NCBI RefSeq assembly: GCF_011044175.1
Contig: NZ_CP049057.1
Span: 186,001 to 250,000 of the forward strand
DNA length: 64,000 nucleotides
Source: Rasiella rasia
GTDB taxonomy: Bacteria > Bacteroidota > Bacteroidia > Flavobacteriales > Flavobacteriaceae
Direction of reading: 5' to 3'
Position numbers and translations under genes: made by a program. The stretch's first letter is position 1; each line of letters starts with the position of its first letter. Under the pieces are notes generated by a model. That model made no database searches and was not told where the DNA came from. It was given only the letters and a program-made list of their open reading frames with translations. Of the stretch, positions 43,669 to 51,889 are shown in pieces.

Positions 43669-44886
43669 ATGGAAGTAAAACAATTACATATTTACAAATG
43701 CCTTTGGATATTTATATGTTCACTAGGACTAGCTTCATGTGTTGAAGAATTTGATTTTGTAAGCGAAAATTTTGAAGACATTCTTATTATTGATGCTACA
43801 ATCACGGACGAGATGAAACATCATGAGGTGTTTTTAAGTCGTACGTTTCGTTTTGAAGACAAGCCAGACGCCCCAGAAAGTGGAGCAGTAGTTACTCTTT
43901 TGTCAGAAAATACCACCATTGTATTTTCTGAAATCGAGCCTGGGCACTATGCATCGGTAGACAAATTTAGAGCGCAGCCCAATACGGCGTATCAACTTCA
44001 AATTAATACAGCTTTTGGAAGGTCTTATCGTTCAGAAAACGTACAGCTTACACCAGAGGTAGCGATAGATGCCTTATATGCTGAAAGAGAAGTAAATAGC
44101 ACTCTGGGCGATGGTATCTCTTTATTTATAGATAGTTACGATGCTACAGGAGATGCCAAGTATTTTAGATACGGCTTTGAAGAAACGTATAAGATTATTG
44201 CGCCATTCTGGAGAAGTGAAAAAGTTAAGGTTATTGCAAATGATTTTCCTAAGTGTGAAGTGGCCTTGGAAAAACGACCCGATAGTGTGCGAGTATGCTA
44301 TAAAACACAACCGTCTGATGTTATTTCAGTTGCTTCTACTGCCACTACTTCTGAAAATAGAATCCGAAGACACCGAGTTCATTTTTTATCCAACCAAAAT
44401 GCGAAAATCTCTCATCGCTACAGCATGTTGGCAATTCAATATGTACAAACTCAACAAGCAAATAATTACTACAAAACACTACTAGAGTTTAACCAAAATG
44501 AGAGTTTGTTTAGCCAAGTTCAGGGAGGGTACATTCAAGGAAATTATACATCAGAAACAAATAAAAATGAAAAGGTTATTGGCTTTTTTGAAGTGGCTTC
44601 GGTAGCCAAGAAAAGAATATTTTTTAACTACGAGGATTTTTACGACGGAGAACCATTGCCCCCTTATTTTGTAGATTGTTATAAGTCTGCGCCGCAGCTT
44701 TTCGGGCCAATTGGTTCTATGCGTTGTGGTCCATTACCACGTTTAGTAGAAATGGAAGCTATCTCCTATCTAAAAGATAATGATGGAGAGTTTAAGTTAG
44801 GTGGGCCTTATATCATGTTGCCAAGGACGTGCGGAAATTGCACAACTATTGGAGACGTCTCACCACCCGAATTTTGGATTGAATAA
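43669..44886 (+). CDS. DUF4249 lipoprotein (second tandem copy)
   Basis: A 405-residue paralogue of the preceding protein with the same order of motifs: lipoprotein signal (ASC, Cys24), LIIDATITDEMKHHEVFLSR, FRYGFEETYKIIAPFWRSEK and RTCGNCTTIGDVSPPEFWIE at the C-terminus. The two differ at many positions, so the duplication is not recent. It is 15 nt after the first copy. Two partners for one receptor suggests specialisation for related ligands. Confidence 0.9.
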   Translation: MEVKQLHIYKCLWIFICSLGLASCVEEFDFVSENFEDILIIDATITDEMKHHEVFLSRTFRFEDKPDAPESGAVVTLLSENTTIVFSEIEPGHYASVDKFRAQPNTAYQLQINTAFGRSYRSENVQLTPEVAIDALYAEREVNSTLGDGISLFIDSYDATGDAKYFRYGFEETYKIIAPFWRSEKVKVIANDFPKCEVALEKRPDSVRVCYKTQPSDVISVASTATTSENRIRRHRVHFLSNQNAKISHRYSMLAIQYVQTQQANNYYKTLLEFNQNESLFSQVQGGYIQGNYTSETNKNEKVIGFFEVASVAKKRIFFNYEDFYDGEPLPPYFVDCYKSAPQLFGPIGSMRCGPLPRLVEMEAISYLKDNDGEFKLGGPYIMLPRTCGNCTTIGDVSPPEFWIE

Positions 44887-44895
44887 AATATTATT

Positions 44896-46598
44896 ATGAA
44901 ACAATTATTTACAACTATCTTACTCTTTTATGTTGCCATTGGCACTGGTTTTTGTCAGTCTTTTGTACAAAGTCAGTTACCACGAGAATCACTATCGTTA
45001 CAAGTAAACGCAACTACGTTTTTAACGGGTGAATATCTTTATTATAGTATTCATCTTAAAAATACTACAAGCGCCAAAGGTTTTAAAGGTAGTAGTATAG
45101 CCTATGTCACGCTTGTAGATACAAACCTTTCCGAAGTATTTAAACATAAAATCGCTTTAAACAAAGGAAGGGGACATAGCGATTTCTTTATCCCGAATAG
45201 CGTGGTTTCAGGAAGTTATAAGTTACTAGCCTATACGCATGAAATGCTCAATGCAAAGGCAGAACAATTTTTTGAAACAGATATATTCATTATCAATCCG
45301 TATCAGGCAGATCAGAAGGCAATTATAGGTGCTTCGGAAACGGTCTCGACGGAAAGTGAATGTACCATACCTGAAACTTCATTTCAAAGATTAGCCGTTG
45401 TATTAGATAAAACGCAGTTTGGTACAAGAGAGAAAGTAAACGTTATTATCCAGAATAAAATTGCTGAAAACGGCTTCGGAAAGTATACAATTTCTGTAAA
45501 AAAATTGGATAAACTACCCGCTGTAGGCAAAACTATTAGGGCTAAAAACAACAATTCGAATGGTAGTTTTACTCCAGAAACAAAGGGATATACTTATGAG
45601 GGTATATTGCTTTCTAAAAGTGGTGCCCCGTTAGCGAATGAAAGTATTGGCATGTCGGTTCCAGGAAATGACTTTTACTTTAAAGCAACTGTAACCGATG
45701 CTTTAGGAATGTTTCAGTTTGAGATACCTTCTAGTATTGAAGGAACAGTAGCCTATATAAGGCCCTTGTCTTCAAAAATTGATAGTTTTGTTATTCAGCC
45801 AAATACCCAAGAACATATCGATTATTCGCGGCTCACTTTTGCGAAATTTGCCATTAAACCAGAAATGAAAGATGAGCTACTAGCTCGTAGTATCGCAAAC
45901 CAAATCGAGAATGCCTATTTCAGCCAAAAACCAGATACCATTATACCGCGAGCTAACAAAAAGTCTTTTTTGTTTTATGAGGCGGGACAAAGTACAATTT
46001 AGACGACTATACTCGCTTTGGTACTCTAGAAGAAACCTTCACCGAATTTATTCCTTCAGTATATGTCAGAAAAAATAAAGCAGGCCTGAAGGAAATTCGT
46101 GTCTTTGAGAAAAAATTTGGCGCCCCAACAAATGATTTACCGCTTTTCTTTGTAGACGGACTTTGGGTTAGAAATTCAGAGCAACTCTTGTCACTTGACG
46201 CAAGAACAGTGCAGTCAATAAAGGTAATAAGGCGCGGTTATCAATTTGGAAATCAAGATTTTTTCGGTTTAATACTTCTCACTAGTATAGATAAAACCAA
46301 AAATAAACAAGTACTTAGTAGCAAGATGGAGACGGTTACCTTATTTAAACCACAAGCGCTTAAAACTTATTATAAGCAACATTATGACGCCTTTACAACC
46401 AATTTCAATAAAATACCAGATTATCGACACCAACTTCTTTGGTTGCCTTCTTATAATGTGAACTCAGCCTCAAATAATTTTAACTTTTATACGTCAGACA
46501 TTACGGGTACATTCATAATCACTATTAACGGTTTCACTAATAATGGTGAATACATTGAACTGTGTAAGCAATTTACAGTCGCTAACCTTGTAAAGTAG
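44896..46598 (+). pseudogene. Plug-domain/MG2-type secreted protein disrupted by a -1 frameshift
   Basis: The 5' part (44896-46002) encodes a signal peptide, macroglobulin-like beta domains and EGILLSKSGAPLANESI, then stops at TAG 46000-46002. The continuation reads on in the -1 frame from about 45993 (YNLDDYTRFGTLEETFTEF onward) to 46598 and ends in a TonB-plug-like segment (PLFFVDGLWVRNS, SIKVIRRGYQFG). Reading AGQS then YNLDDYTRF would need one extra T at 45993. Intact homologues I know of keep both parts in one frame of about 560 residues, so this is a 1-nt deletion (or sequencing error). It is the fourth gene of the TonB receptor/DUF4249 operon. Confidence 0.75.
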
Positions 46599-46646
46599 TG
46601 GCTTTTCATTTAACAACAAATTAACAACATGGGTTCTTTCCAATTG

Positions 46647-46654
46647 TATCTTTG
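46647..46654 (+). promoter_or_regulatory. Candidate -7 promoter element of the M16 peptidase gene
   Basis: TATCTTTG matches TAnnTTTG, 26 nt before the ATG at 46680. No clear -33 element. Confidence 0.45.
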
Positions 46655-46679
46655 AAATTCAATCAAATACATCACAACA

Positions 46680-49553
46680 ATGACATTTAAAACCCTTTAC
46701 AAAGGTTCTGCAGCTTTACTTGTTGCAACGAGCCTATTTTTTGTTTCCTGCGATGAAAAATCAGGAAAAACGGCTTCGGCAGATGACACAAATTTTTCAA
46801 TAGAGTTTGAGAAATACGAACTAGAGAATGGTTTAGACATTATTCTCCATCAAGATAAAAGTGACCCTATTGTTTCTGTAGCGATACAGTACGGGGTAGG
46901 TTCTAACAGAGAAAAGGCAGGACGCACCGGATTTGCGCACTTGTTTGAGCACATGCTTTTCCAAGAATCTGAAAATGTACCACAAGATCAATTTTTTAAG
47001 AAAATTCAGGATGCTGGTGGTACACTAAATGGTGGAACCTGGAAAGATGGTACCGTTTATTATGAGATTGTACCTTCTAATGCCTTAGAACAAGTATTGT
47101 GGATGGAGAGTGACCGAATGGGGTTCTTTATTAATACGGTAACTGCTTCGGCTTTTGCCAACCAACAAGAAGTTGTACAAAATGAAAAGCGTCAACGTGT
47201 AGATAACAATCCGTATGGACATACAAACTGGGTGCTCGATAAGAATATATATCCAGCAGACCACCCGTACAACTGGCAAGTAATAGGTGAACTTGAAGAT
47301 CTTCAAAACGCTACAGTAGACGATGTGCGTGAGTTTTATGATCGTTTTTATGGCCCAAATAATGCAACGCTCGTAGTGGCAGGTGATTTTGAAACTGAAG
47401 ATGCCAAACAACTTATAGAAAAGTATTTTGGTGAAATTAAAAAACGTCAGGAAGTAGGAAAACTTGAGCCACGTCCTGTCACAATTTCAGAAACTAAAAG
47501 ACTATATCACGAAGATAACTTTGCTACCGCTCCACAATTAAATATGGTTTGGCCTACGGTACAACAGTATACCGAAGATGCTTATGCATTAGATTTTCTA
47601 GCCGAAATATTATCGAGTGGAAAAAAAGCGCCTTTGTACAGAGTATTGGTAAAAGATAAGGAATTAACATCCAGAACTACCGCGTACAATAACTCACAAG
47701 AGTTAGCAGGAGAGTTTCATATTATTATTACAGCCAATGATGGTGTAGACTTAGACGAAGTAGAAGCAGGAATTAATGAAGCGATGGCACTCTTCGAAAA
47801 AGAAGGTGTCACAGATCGTGATGTAGAGCGTATTAAAGCTGGTTTAGAAACAAGTTTCTATAATGGCATTAGTAGTGTTTTAAGTAAATCGTTTCAGTTA
47901 GCAAGTTATAACACTTTTACAGGTGACCCTTCGTACATTGAAAAGGATATAAAAAACATTAAAAAGGTAACAAAAGAAGATGTACAAAATGCTTACAACA
48001 AGTATATAAAAGGAAAGCCATTTGTGTTAACCAGTTTTGTACCTAAAGGAAAAGTAGAGCTTATTGCAGAAAATTCTGAAAAAGCAGAAGTAGTTGAAGA
48101 AGAGATTACAGAAAATGTAGAAAAAACAGTAGTAGATGAAGCTACTGAAATAGCAAAAACGCCGTCAAGCTTTGACAGAAGCGTTGAGCCAGGAACAGGC
48201 GAATCGCCAAGCTTAAATATTCCAACAAGCTGGAATGCAGAACTTTCTAACGGAATGAATGTTTACGGAATTGAGCAAAATGAAATTCCAACAGTAAACT
48301 TCAGTTTAGTGATAGAGGGTGGTCATTTACTAGACGATAAAAATAAAAATGGTGTGGCAAACCTCATGACAGATATCATGATGGAAGGTACGGCTAACAA
48401 AACGCCAGAGCAATTAGAAGAAGAGATTGAGCTACTAGGTGCTAATATTAATATGTACACCACTCGAGAATCTATTGTAGTGCAAGGAAACACGTTAACT
48501 CGTAATTTCGATAAGACTATGGATTTGGTAGAAGAAATTTTGCTAGAACCACGTTGGGATGAAGAAGAGTTTGCACGAATTAAAACGGCTACAATTAATG
48601 GTATTAAACGTAATGAAGCAAATCCTAACGTAGTTGCAAGAAATGTTTACAATAAATTACTGTACGGCGAAGACCATATTTTTAGCTTACCAACTAGTGG
48701 TACAGAAGCATCTGTTAGTGCATTAACTATAGACGATTTAAAAGCGTTTTACGCTAATAATTTCTCGCCAACTGTTAGTCGTTTTCATGTTGTAGGGAAG
48801 ATAGACAAGGCAACCGTTTTAAATACACTTAAAGATTTAGAAAATGGTTGGGCTGCTAAAGAAGTAACAATACCAGAATATCCAATTGCAGAGGCACGAG
48901 ACAAAGCAAGTCTGTATTTTGTAGATGTACCAAATGCAAAGCAATCGGTGATTAATATTGGGTATGTTTCTCTTCCTAGAACTGATAAGGATTTTTATCC
49001 AGCCGAAGTTATGAACTACAAATTAGGAGGTTCGTTTAGCGGAAATGTAAATCTAGTGCTACGTGAAGAAAAAGGATATACCTATGGAGCTCGTACCGGA
49101 TTTAGCGGAAGTAAAATCCCAGGTACTTTTACAGCTTCGTCAAGTGTGAGAACAAACACAACAGGAGAGTCGGTACAGATTTTTAGAGATCAGATAGCCA
49201 AGTATAAAGAAGGTGTTTCTCCAGAAGATTTAGAATTCACTAAAAACGCGCTTATAAAGTCGAATGCCCGCCGTTTTGAAACACAATTCTCTTTGTTGGG
49301 TATGCTGCAAGAAATGAGCGGATATGACTTAGATCCTAACTATATTGAGAATGAGGAATCTATTGTAAGAAGTATGACCTTAGAACAGCACAAGGAGCTT
49401 GCAAACAAATACCTAGACGAATCTAAAATGGCATATCTTATTGTTGGTGATGCCGCGACACAGTATAATCAATTTAAAGATATGGGCTTCGATGAGGTTA
49501 AATTGTTAAACAAAGAAGGTGAAGAAGTGAAGCTTACAGACGTAAAGCAGTAA
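46680..49553 (+). CDS. M16-family zinc metallopeptidase, two-domain lipoprotein
   Basis: A 957-residue lipoprotein (signal ending FVSC, Cys24) with two M16 peptidase halves. The first half has the inverted zinc motif HLFEHMLF (HxxEH) and the downstream Glu region NEKRQRVDNNPYG. The second half (from about 520, ELSNGMNVYGIEQNEIPTVN) lacks HxxEH and serves as the structural partner, as in pitrilysin-like proteins. A Glu/Val-rich linker joins them. It should degrade peptides in the periplasm or at the cell surface. It is monocistronic with its own promoter element and terminator. Confidence 0.95.
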   Translation: MTFKTLYKGSAALLVATSLFFVSCDEKSGKTASADDTNFSIEFEKYELENGLDIILHQDKSDPIVSVAIQYGVGSNREKAGRTGFAHLFEHMLFQESENVPQDQFFKKIQDAGGTLNGGTWKDGTVYYEIVPSNALEQVLWMESDRMGFFINTVTASAFANQQEVVQNEKRQRVDNNPYGHTNWVLDKNIYPADHPYNWQVIGELEDLQNATVDDVREFYDRFYGPNNATLVVAGDFETEDAKQLIEKYFGEIKKRQEVGKLEPRPVTISETKRLYHEDNFATAPQLNMVWPTVQQYTEDAYALDFLAEILSSGKKAPLYRVLVKDKELTSRTTAYNNSQELAGEFHIIITANDGVDLDEVEAGINEAMALFEKEGVTDRDVERIKAGLETSFYNGISSVLSKSFQLASYNTFTGDPSYIEKDIKNIKKVTKEDVQNAYNKYIKGKPFVLTSFVPKGKVELIAENSEKAEVVEEEITENVEKTVVDEATEIAKTPSSFDRSVEPGTGESPSLNIPTSWNAELSNGMNVYGIEQNEIPTVNFSLVIEGGHLLDDKNKNGVANLMTDIMMEGTANKTPEQLEEEIELLGANINMYTTRESIVVQGNTLTRNFDKTMDLVEEILLEPRWDEEEFARIKTATINGIKRNEANPNVVARNVYNKLLYGEDHIFSLPTSGTEASVSALTIDDLKAFYANNFSPTVSRFHVVGKIDKATVLNTLKDLENGWAAKEVTIPEYPIAEARDKASLYFVDVPNAKQSVINIGYVSLPRTDKDFYPAEVMNYKLGGSFSGNVNLVLREEKGYTYGARTGFSGSKIPGTFTASSSVRTNTTGESVQIFRDQIAKYKEGVSPEDLEFTKNALIKSNARRFETQFSLLGMLQEMSGYDLDPNYIENEESIVRSMTLEQHKELANKYLDESKMAYLIVGDAATQYNQFKDMGFDEVKLLNKEGEEVKLTDVKQ

Positions 49554-49620
49554 TCATTTCAACGATAGGAGGGGTCGCACTTTGCTTCCTAAACCTTTAT
49601 GGAAATTTAGATTAAAAGCA

Positions 49621-49652
49621 AAAAGGGATATCAATTTGGTATCCCTTTTTTA
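49621..49652 (+). terminator. Intrinsic terminator of the M16 gene
   Basis: A perfect 10-bp stem AAAAGGGATA with TATCCCTTTT, extended by TCA/TGG inside, followed by TTTTT. Confidence 0.85.
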
Positions 49653-49663
49653 TTATAACCCAT

Positions 49664-49788
49664 CGTCACTTCGAGTGATTTTAAAACGCGAGTAGGCGTT
49701 TTAGAATAGTTTAGAGAAATTCTAATACCTCTCGATACAACTTTTCCTTCAACCTTTAGGGTCGAAGAAAAACTCACTCGAGGTGACG
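49664..49788. repeat. Two-hairpin repeat unit R1 (isolated full copy)
   Basis: Starts CGTCACTTCGAGTG and ends CACTCGAGGTGACG, so the two ends are inverted copies with one mismatch. Inside are a left hairpin (AAAACGC/GCGTTTT, loop GAGTAG) and a right hairpin (CTTCAACC/GGTCGAAG). R1 lies between the M16 terminator and the DUF6090 gene and is 1.1 kb from the next copy. Confidence 0.9.
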
Positions 49789-49934
49789 TTGTTTATTTTT
49801 TTCACCGAGTTTGTATAACGCTAGTGGCGTGGTGTTTTCTTTATTTTAGGGAATGAATTTACGCATTTTGTAGGAAACTAATTAAGTTTATTTAACTCGT
49901 AACGCCATTAGTGTTATACGTTGTTGTGCTTTCG
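49789..49934. other. Intergenic region with an imperfect inverted repeat
   Basis: There is no gene. The sequence after R1 (GTTGTTTAT then a T-rich tract and TTCACC) also follows the other repeat copies. The rest is occupied by the 18-nt inverted repeat at 49813-49919, which ends 15 nt before the stop of the DUF6090 gene. Confidence 0.6.
49813..49919. repeat. 18-nt imperfect inverted repeat, attC-like in outline
   Basis: GTATAACGCTAGTGGCGT (49813-49830) and ACGCCATTAGTGTTATAC (49902-49919) are reverse complements at 16 of 18 positions; both differences are C-to-T changes that keep G-U pairing. The arms are 71 nt apart. A GTATAAC box, 5-nt spacer and TGGCGT, mirrored by ACGCCA, 5-nt spacer and GTTATAC, recalls the layout of integron attC sites, but the spacers also pair and no integrase is present. 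Confidence 0.55.
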
Positions 49935-50711
49935 TTATTTATTCAATTTATCAAGTTCTTCTTTAATTCCGTAAATCACACTATCTATTGCCTTAATAGT
50001 TTCTGTTTCTTCATCAATTATTTTACCTCTATTGTAGAGTGATAACTGCAAATTCTTCATAAGGTCATTGTCATTTAAAAATTTATCGTAATTATCTATT
50101 CTTAATTTGTAAATAGATATAGAGTCAGAATGCATAAACCCATATTTTGTTGGTTGATTATAATCCGCAGACAAATATTTGAATAGAAATGGTTGAATTA
50201 GCTTTGTCATATTAAATTCAGCTTGTTTCATTCCAAGTTCATCCTCTAATCGCTTTAAATTTAATTGAAATAAATTGGTTATAGCAATACGAAGACTGTC
50301 ATTAGATAAGGTGTTCAATCCAATGTTTTTTAAATTTTCAAAAGCACTTGTTTTAGGAATAATTTGAAATTCAGCACTGGAAGTTGTAAAAGACTCATAA
50401 ATTGTTTGAGAATTTGATTTCTTATCATAGATATCATTTAAAAGCTGTTGACTTGTTTTGAATATTTCTTTATGCTTTGAAATTGTTGTTTTTATATCAT
50501 TTCTAGTTTGTAGTAAATCACTTTTTAGTTCTGTGTAAATCTGTGCTTCTAGTTTTTGTACTTTTCGATTTTCATTCCAATTATTAATCTGAAGGGCAAT
50601 AAGAATCCCAATAACCACAAGTACAATTTCTCCAATAGCATACTTAAAATACTTTCCAGTTTTATTGTTTCCTATAAGATCGTAGCGAATTTTTTGAAAG
50701 AATTTTATCAT
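49935..50711 (-). CDS. DUF6090 family membrane protein
   Basis: A 258-residue protein with one transmembrane helix near the N-terminus (AIGEIVLVVIGILIALQINN, about 26-45) preceded by the family signature NNKTGKYFKYA. A long helical extracytoplasmic part follows (LEAQIYTELKSDLLQTRNDI and others). DUF6090 proteins are abundant and often multi-copy in flavobacteria, with no known function. It lies between repeat copy R1 and the split repeat R2, and has a low-GC, lysine-rich composition, so it may be an acquired accessory gene. Confidence 0.85.
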   Translation of the reverse strand: MIKFFQKIRYDLIGNNKTGKYFKYAIGEIVLVVIGILIALQINNWNENRKVQKLEAQIYTELKSDLLQTRNDIKTTISKHKEIFKTSQQLLNDIYDKKSNSQTIYESFTTSSAEFQIIPKTSAFENLKNIGLNTLSNDSLRIAITNLFQLNLKRLEDELGMKQAEFNMTKLIQPFLFKYLSADYNQPTKYGFMHSDSISIYKLRIDNYDKFLNDNDLMKNLQLSLYNRGKIIDEETETIKAIDSVIYGIKEELDKLNK

Positions 50712-50798
50712 TAGAGGTTAGTTTCTCTAAAGATATGATTTTAATTGGATTAGGAAGTTCAAATAATGAAGCACAACATATTTTAAGCTTAACCCATC

Positions 50799-50855
50799 GT
50801 CACTTCTAGTGATTTTAAAACGCGAGTAGGCGTTTTAGAATAGTATCGAGAAGCC
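50799..50855. repeat. Repeat R2, left hairpin half
   Basis: A single hairpin: AAAACGC/GCGTTTT inner stem, loop GAGTAG, and an outer stem between CTTCTAGTGATTTT and AGAATAGTATCGAGAAG with bulges. It ends TATCGAGAAGCC like R6, not with the junction seen in the full units. It is preceded by the same ATATTTTAAGCTTAACC spacer as R4-R6. Confidence 0.85.
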
Positions 50856-50857
50856 AC

Positions 50858-51151
50858 CTATTTCGAGAATTTCTTTTTTGATAAATTAGGTAGAGCTTCA
50901 AAGTTTCCTTTAATTAACGCTTCTTTCTTGGCTCTTGACCATTTTTTAATTTTCTTTTCCCAATCAATTGCCATTTGTATATCTGTAAATTCAGCATAAA
51001 AGGATAGTTCAACAGGTCTTTTTGTATACGTATAACAGTCTTTAAAAAAACCAGAAATATGCTGTTCTAGTCGTTTGATAAGGTTTGAAGTTACTCCAGT
51101 ATAATAAGAATTGTCAGCACAGGTTAATATGTAGACGAATGACTTTTGCAT
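50858..51151 (-). CDS. Small GIY-YIG nuclease (UPF0213/YhbQ-like)
   Basis: A 97-residue protein that is one GIY-YIG domain: VYILTC, YYTGVTSNLIKRLEQH (YIG variant, catalytic Arg27) and the metal-binding Glu65 in DWEKKIKKWSRAKKEALI. This is the size of YhbQ-type nucleases, which are reported to act on damaged or branched DNA. The basic C-terminus (LSKKKFSK) fits nucleic acid binding. Flavobacterial genomes often carry several copies. Here it lies exactly between the two halves of a palindromic repeat, which suggests that nuclease and repeat belong together. Confidence 0.92.
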   Translation of the reverse strand: MQKSFVYILTCADNSYYTGVTSNLIKRLEQHISGFFKDCYTYTKRPVELSFYAEFTDIQMAIDWEKKIKKWSRAKKEALIKGNFEALPNLSKKKFSK

Positions 51152-51191
51152 TGTATTAAGATAGTGAATATTAGTATACTAGTCGTCAAAA

Positions 51192-51254
51192 TACCTCTCG
51201 ATACAACTTTTCCTTCAACCTTTAGGGTCGAAGAAAAACTCACTCGAGGTGACG
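51192..51254. repeat. Repeat R2, right hairpin half
   Basis: From ACCTCTCGATAC to CACTCGAGGTGACG, with the central hairpin CTTCAACC/GGTCGAAG. It begins 40 nt before the GIY-YIG start codon and is identical or nearly so to the right halves of R1, R3 and R4. Confidence 0.85.
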
Positions 51255-51291
51255 TTGTTTATGATTCCACCATATTTTAAACCTAACCTAT

Positions 51292-51415
51292 CGTCACTTC
51301 TAGTGATTTTAAAACGCGAGTAGGCGTTTTAGAATAGTTTAGAGAAATTCTAATACCTCTCGATACAACTTTTCCTTCAACCTTTAGGGTCGAAGAAAAA
51401 CTCACTCGAGGTGAC
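51292..51415. repeat. Two-hairpin repeat unit R3 (full copy)
   Basis: Same organisation as R1. It is the first full copy of a tandem series with starts at 51292, 51455, 51618 and 51780. The left end reads CGTCACTTCTAGTG, a variant shared with R2 and R4. Confidence 0.9.
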
Positions 51416-51454
51416 GTTGTTTATTTTTTTCACCATATTTTAAGCTTAACCCAT

Positions 51455-51579
51455 CGTCACTTCTAGTGATTTTAAAACGCGAGTAGGCGTTTTAGAATAG
51501 TTTAGAGAAATTCTAATACCTCTCGATACAACTTTTCCTTCAACCTTTAGGGTCGAAGAAAAACTCACTCGAGGTGACG
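51455..51579. repeat. Two-hairpin repeat unit R4 (full copy)
   Basis: Nearly identical to R3, starting 163 nt after it. The intervening spacer (TTTCACCATATTTTAAGCTT then AACCCAT) is also conserved, so the repeating unit includes it. Confidence 0.9.
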
Positions 51580-51617
51580 TTGTATATTTATTTCACCATA
51601 TTTTAAGCTTAACCTAT

Positions 51618-51742
51618 CGTCGCTTCGAGTGATTTTAAAACACCAGTAGGCTTTTTAGAATAGTTTAGAGAAGTTCTAATACCTCTCGATACAATTTTTC
51701 CTTCGACCTTTAGGGTCGAAGAAAAACCCACTCGAGGTGACG
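51618..51742. repeat. Two-hairpin repeat unit R5 (full, diverged copy)
   Basis: It carries several substitutions relative to R3 and R4. In the right hairpin the stem is now perfect (CTTCGACC/GGTCGAAG), while the left inner stem is partly broken (AAAACACC against GGCTTTTT). Base pairing is thus kept in one arm despite sequence change. Confidence 0.9.
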
Positions 51743-51779
51743 TTGTTTATAATTTCACCATATTTTAAGCTTAACCCAT

Positions 51780-51837
51780 CGTCACTTCGAGTGATTTTAA
51801 AACGCGATTAAGCGTTTTAGAATAGTATCGAGAAGCC
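51780..51837. repeat. Repeat R6, left hairpin half at the end of the array
   Basis: Only the left half is present, ending TATCGAGAAGCC as in R2. The loop has changed to GATTAA while the AAAACGC/GCGTTTT stem is kept. It closes the array 52 nt before the DUF2891 start. Confidence 0.9.
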
Positions 51838-51889
51838 ATATCACCTAAATTCAATATCTTTAAAACTGAAAATTAAATCTTTACAACTC

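Larger units (their letters stand above)
50799..51254. mobile_element. Candidate element: GIY-YIG nuclease gene between the two halves of a repeat unit (R2)
   Basis: The left hairpin half (50799-50855, CGTCACTTCTAGTG to TATCGAGAAGCC) lies 2 nt from the stop of the GIY-YIG gene, and the right half (51192-51254, ACCTCTCGATAC to CACTCGAGGTGACG) lies 40 nt beyond its start. Elsewhere in the array the two halves are joined by about 15 nt with no gene. The outer ends are inverted copies of each other. This is the layout of a minimal element with hairpin ends and a single nuclease gene; R1 and R3-R5 would be its gene-less derivatives. Mobility is inferred. Confidence 0.55.

Noticed and set aside
45966-45972. 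T6-G heptamer as a programmed -1 frameshift site in the plug-domain gene
   Set aside because: Slipping there would reach TGA at 45978-45980 in the -1 frame before the continuation at 45993, so it cannot join the two parts.
51292-51837. Possible CRISPR array
   Set aside because: Repeats are about 125 nt with a spacer that is itself conserved; CRISPR arrays have short repeats and unique spacers. No cas genes are present.
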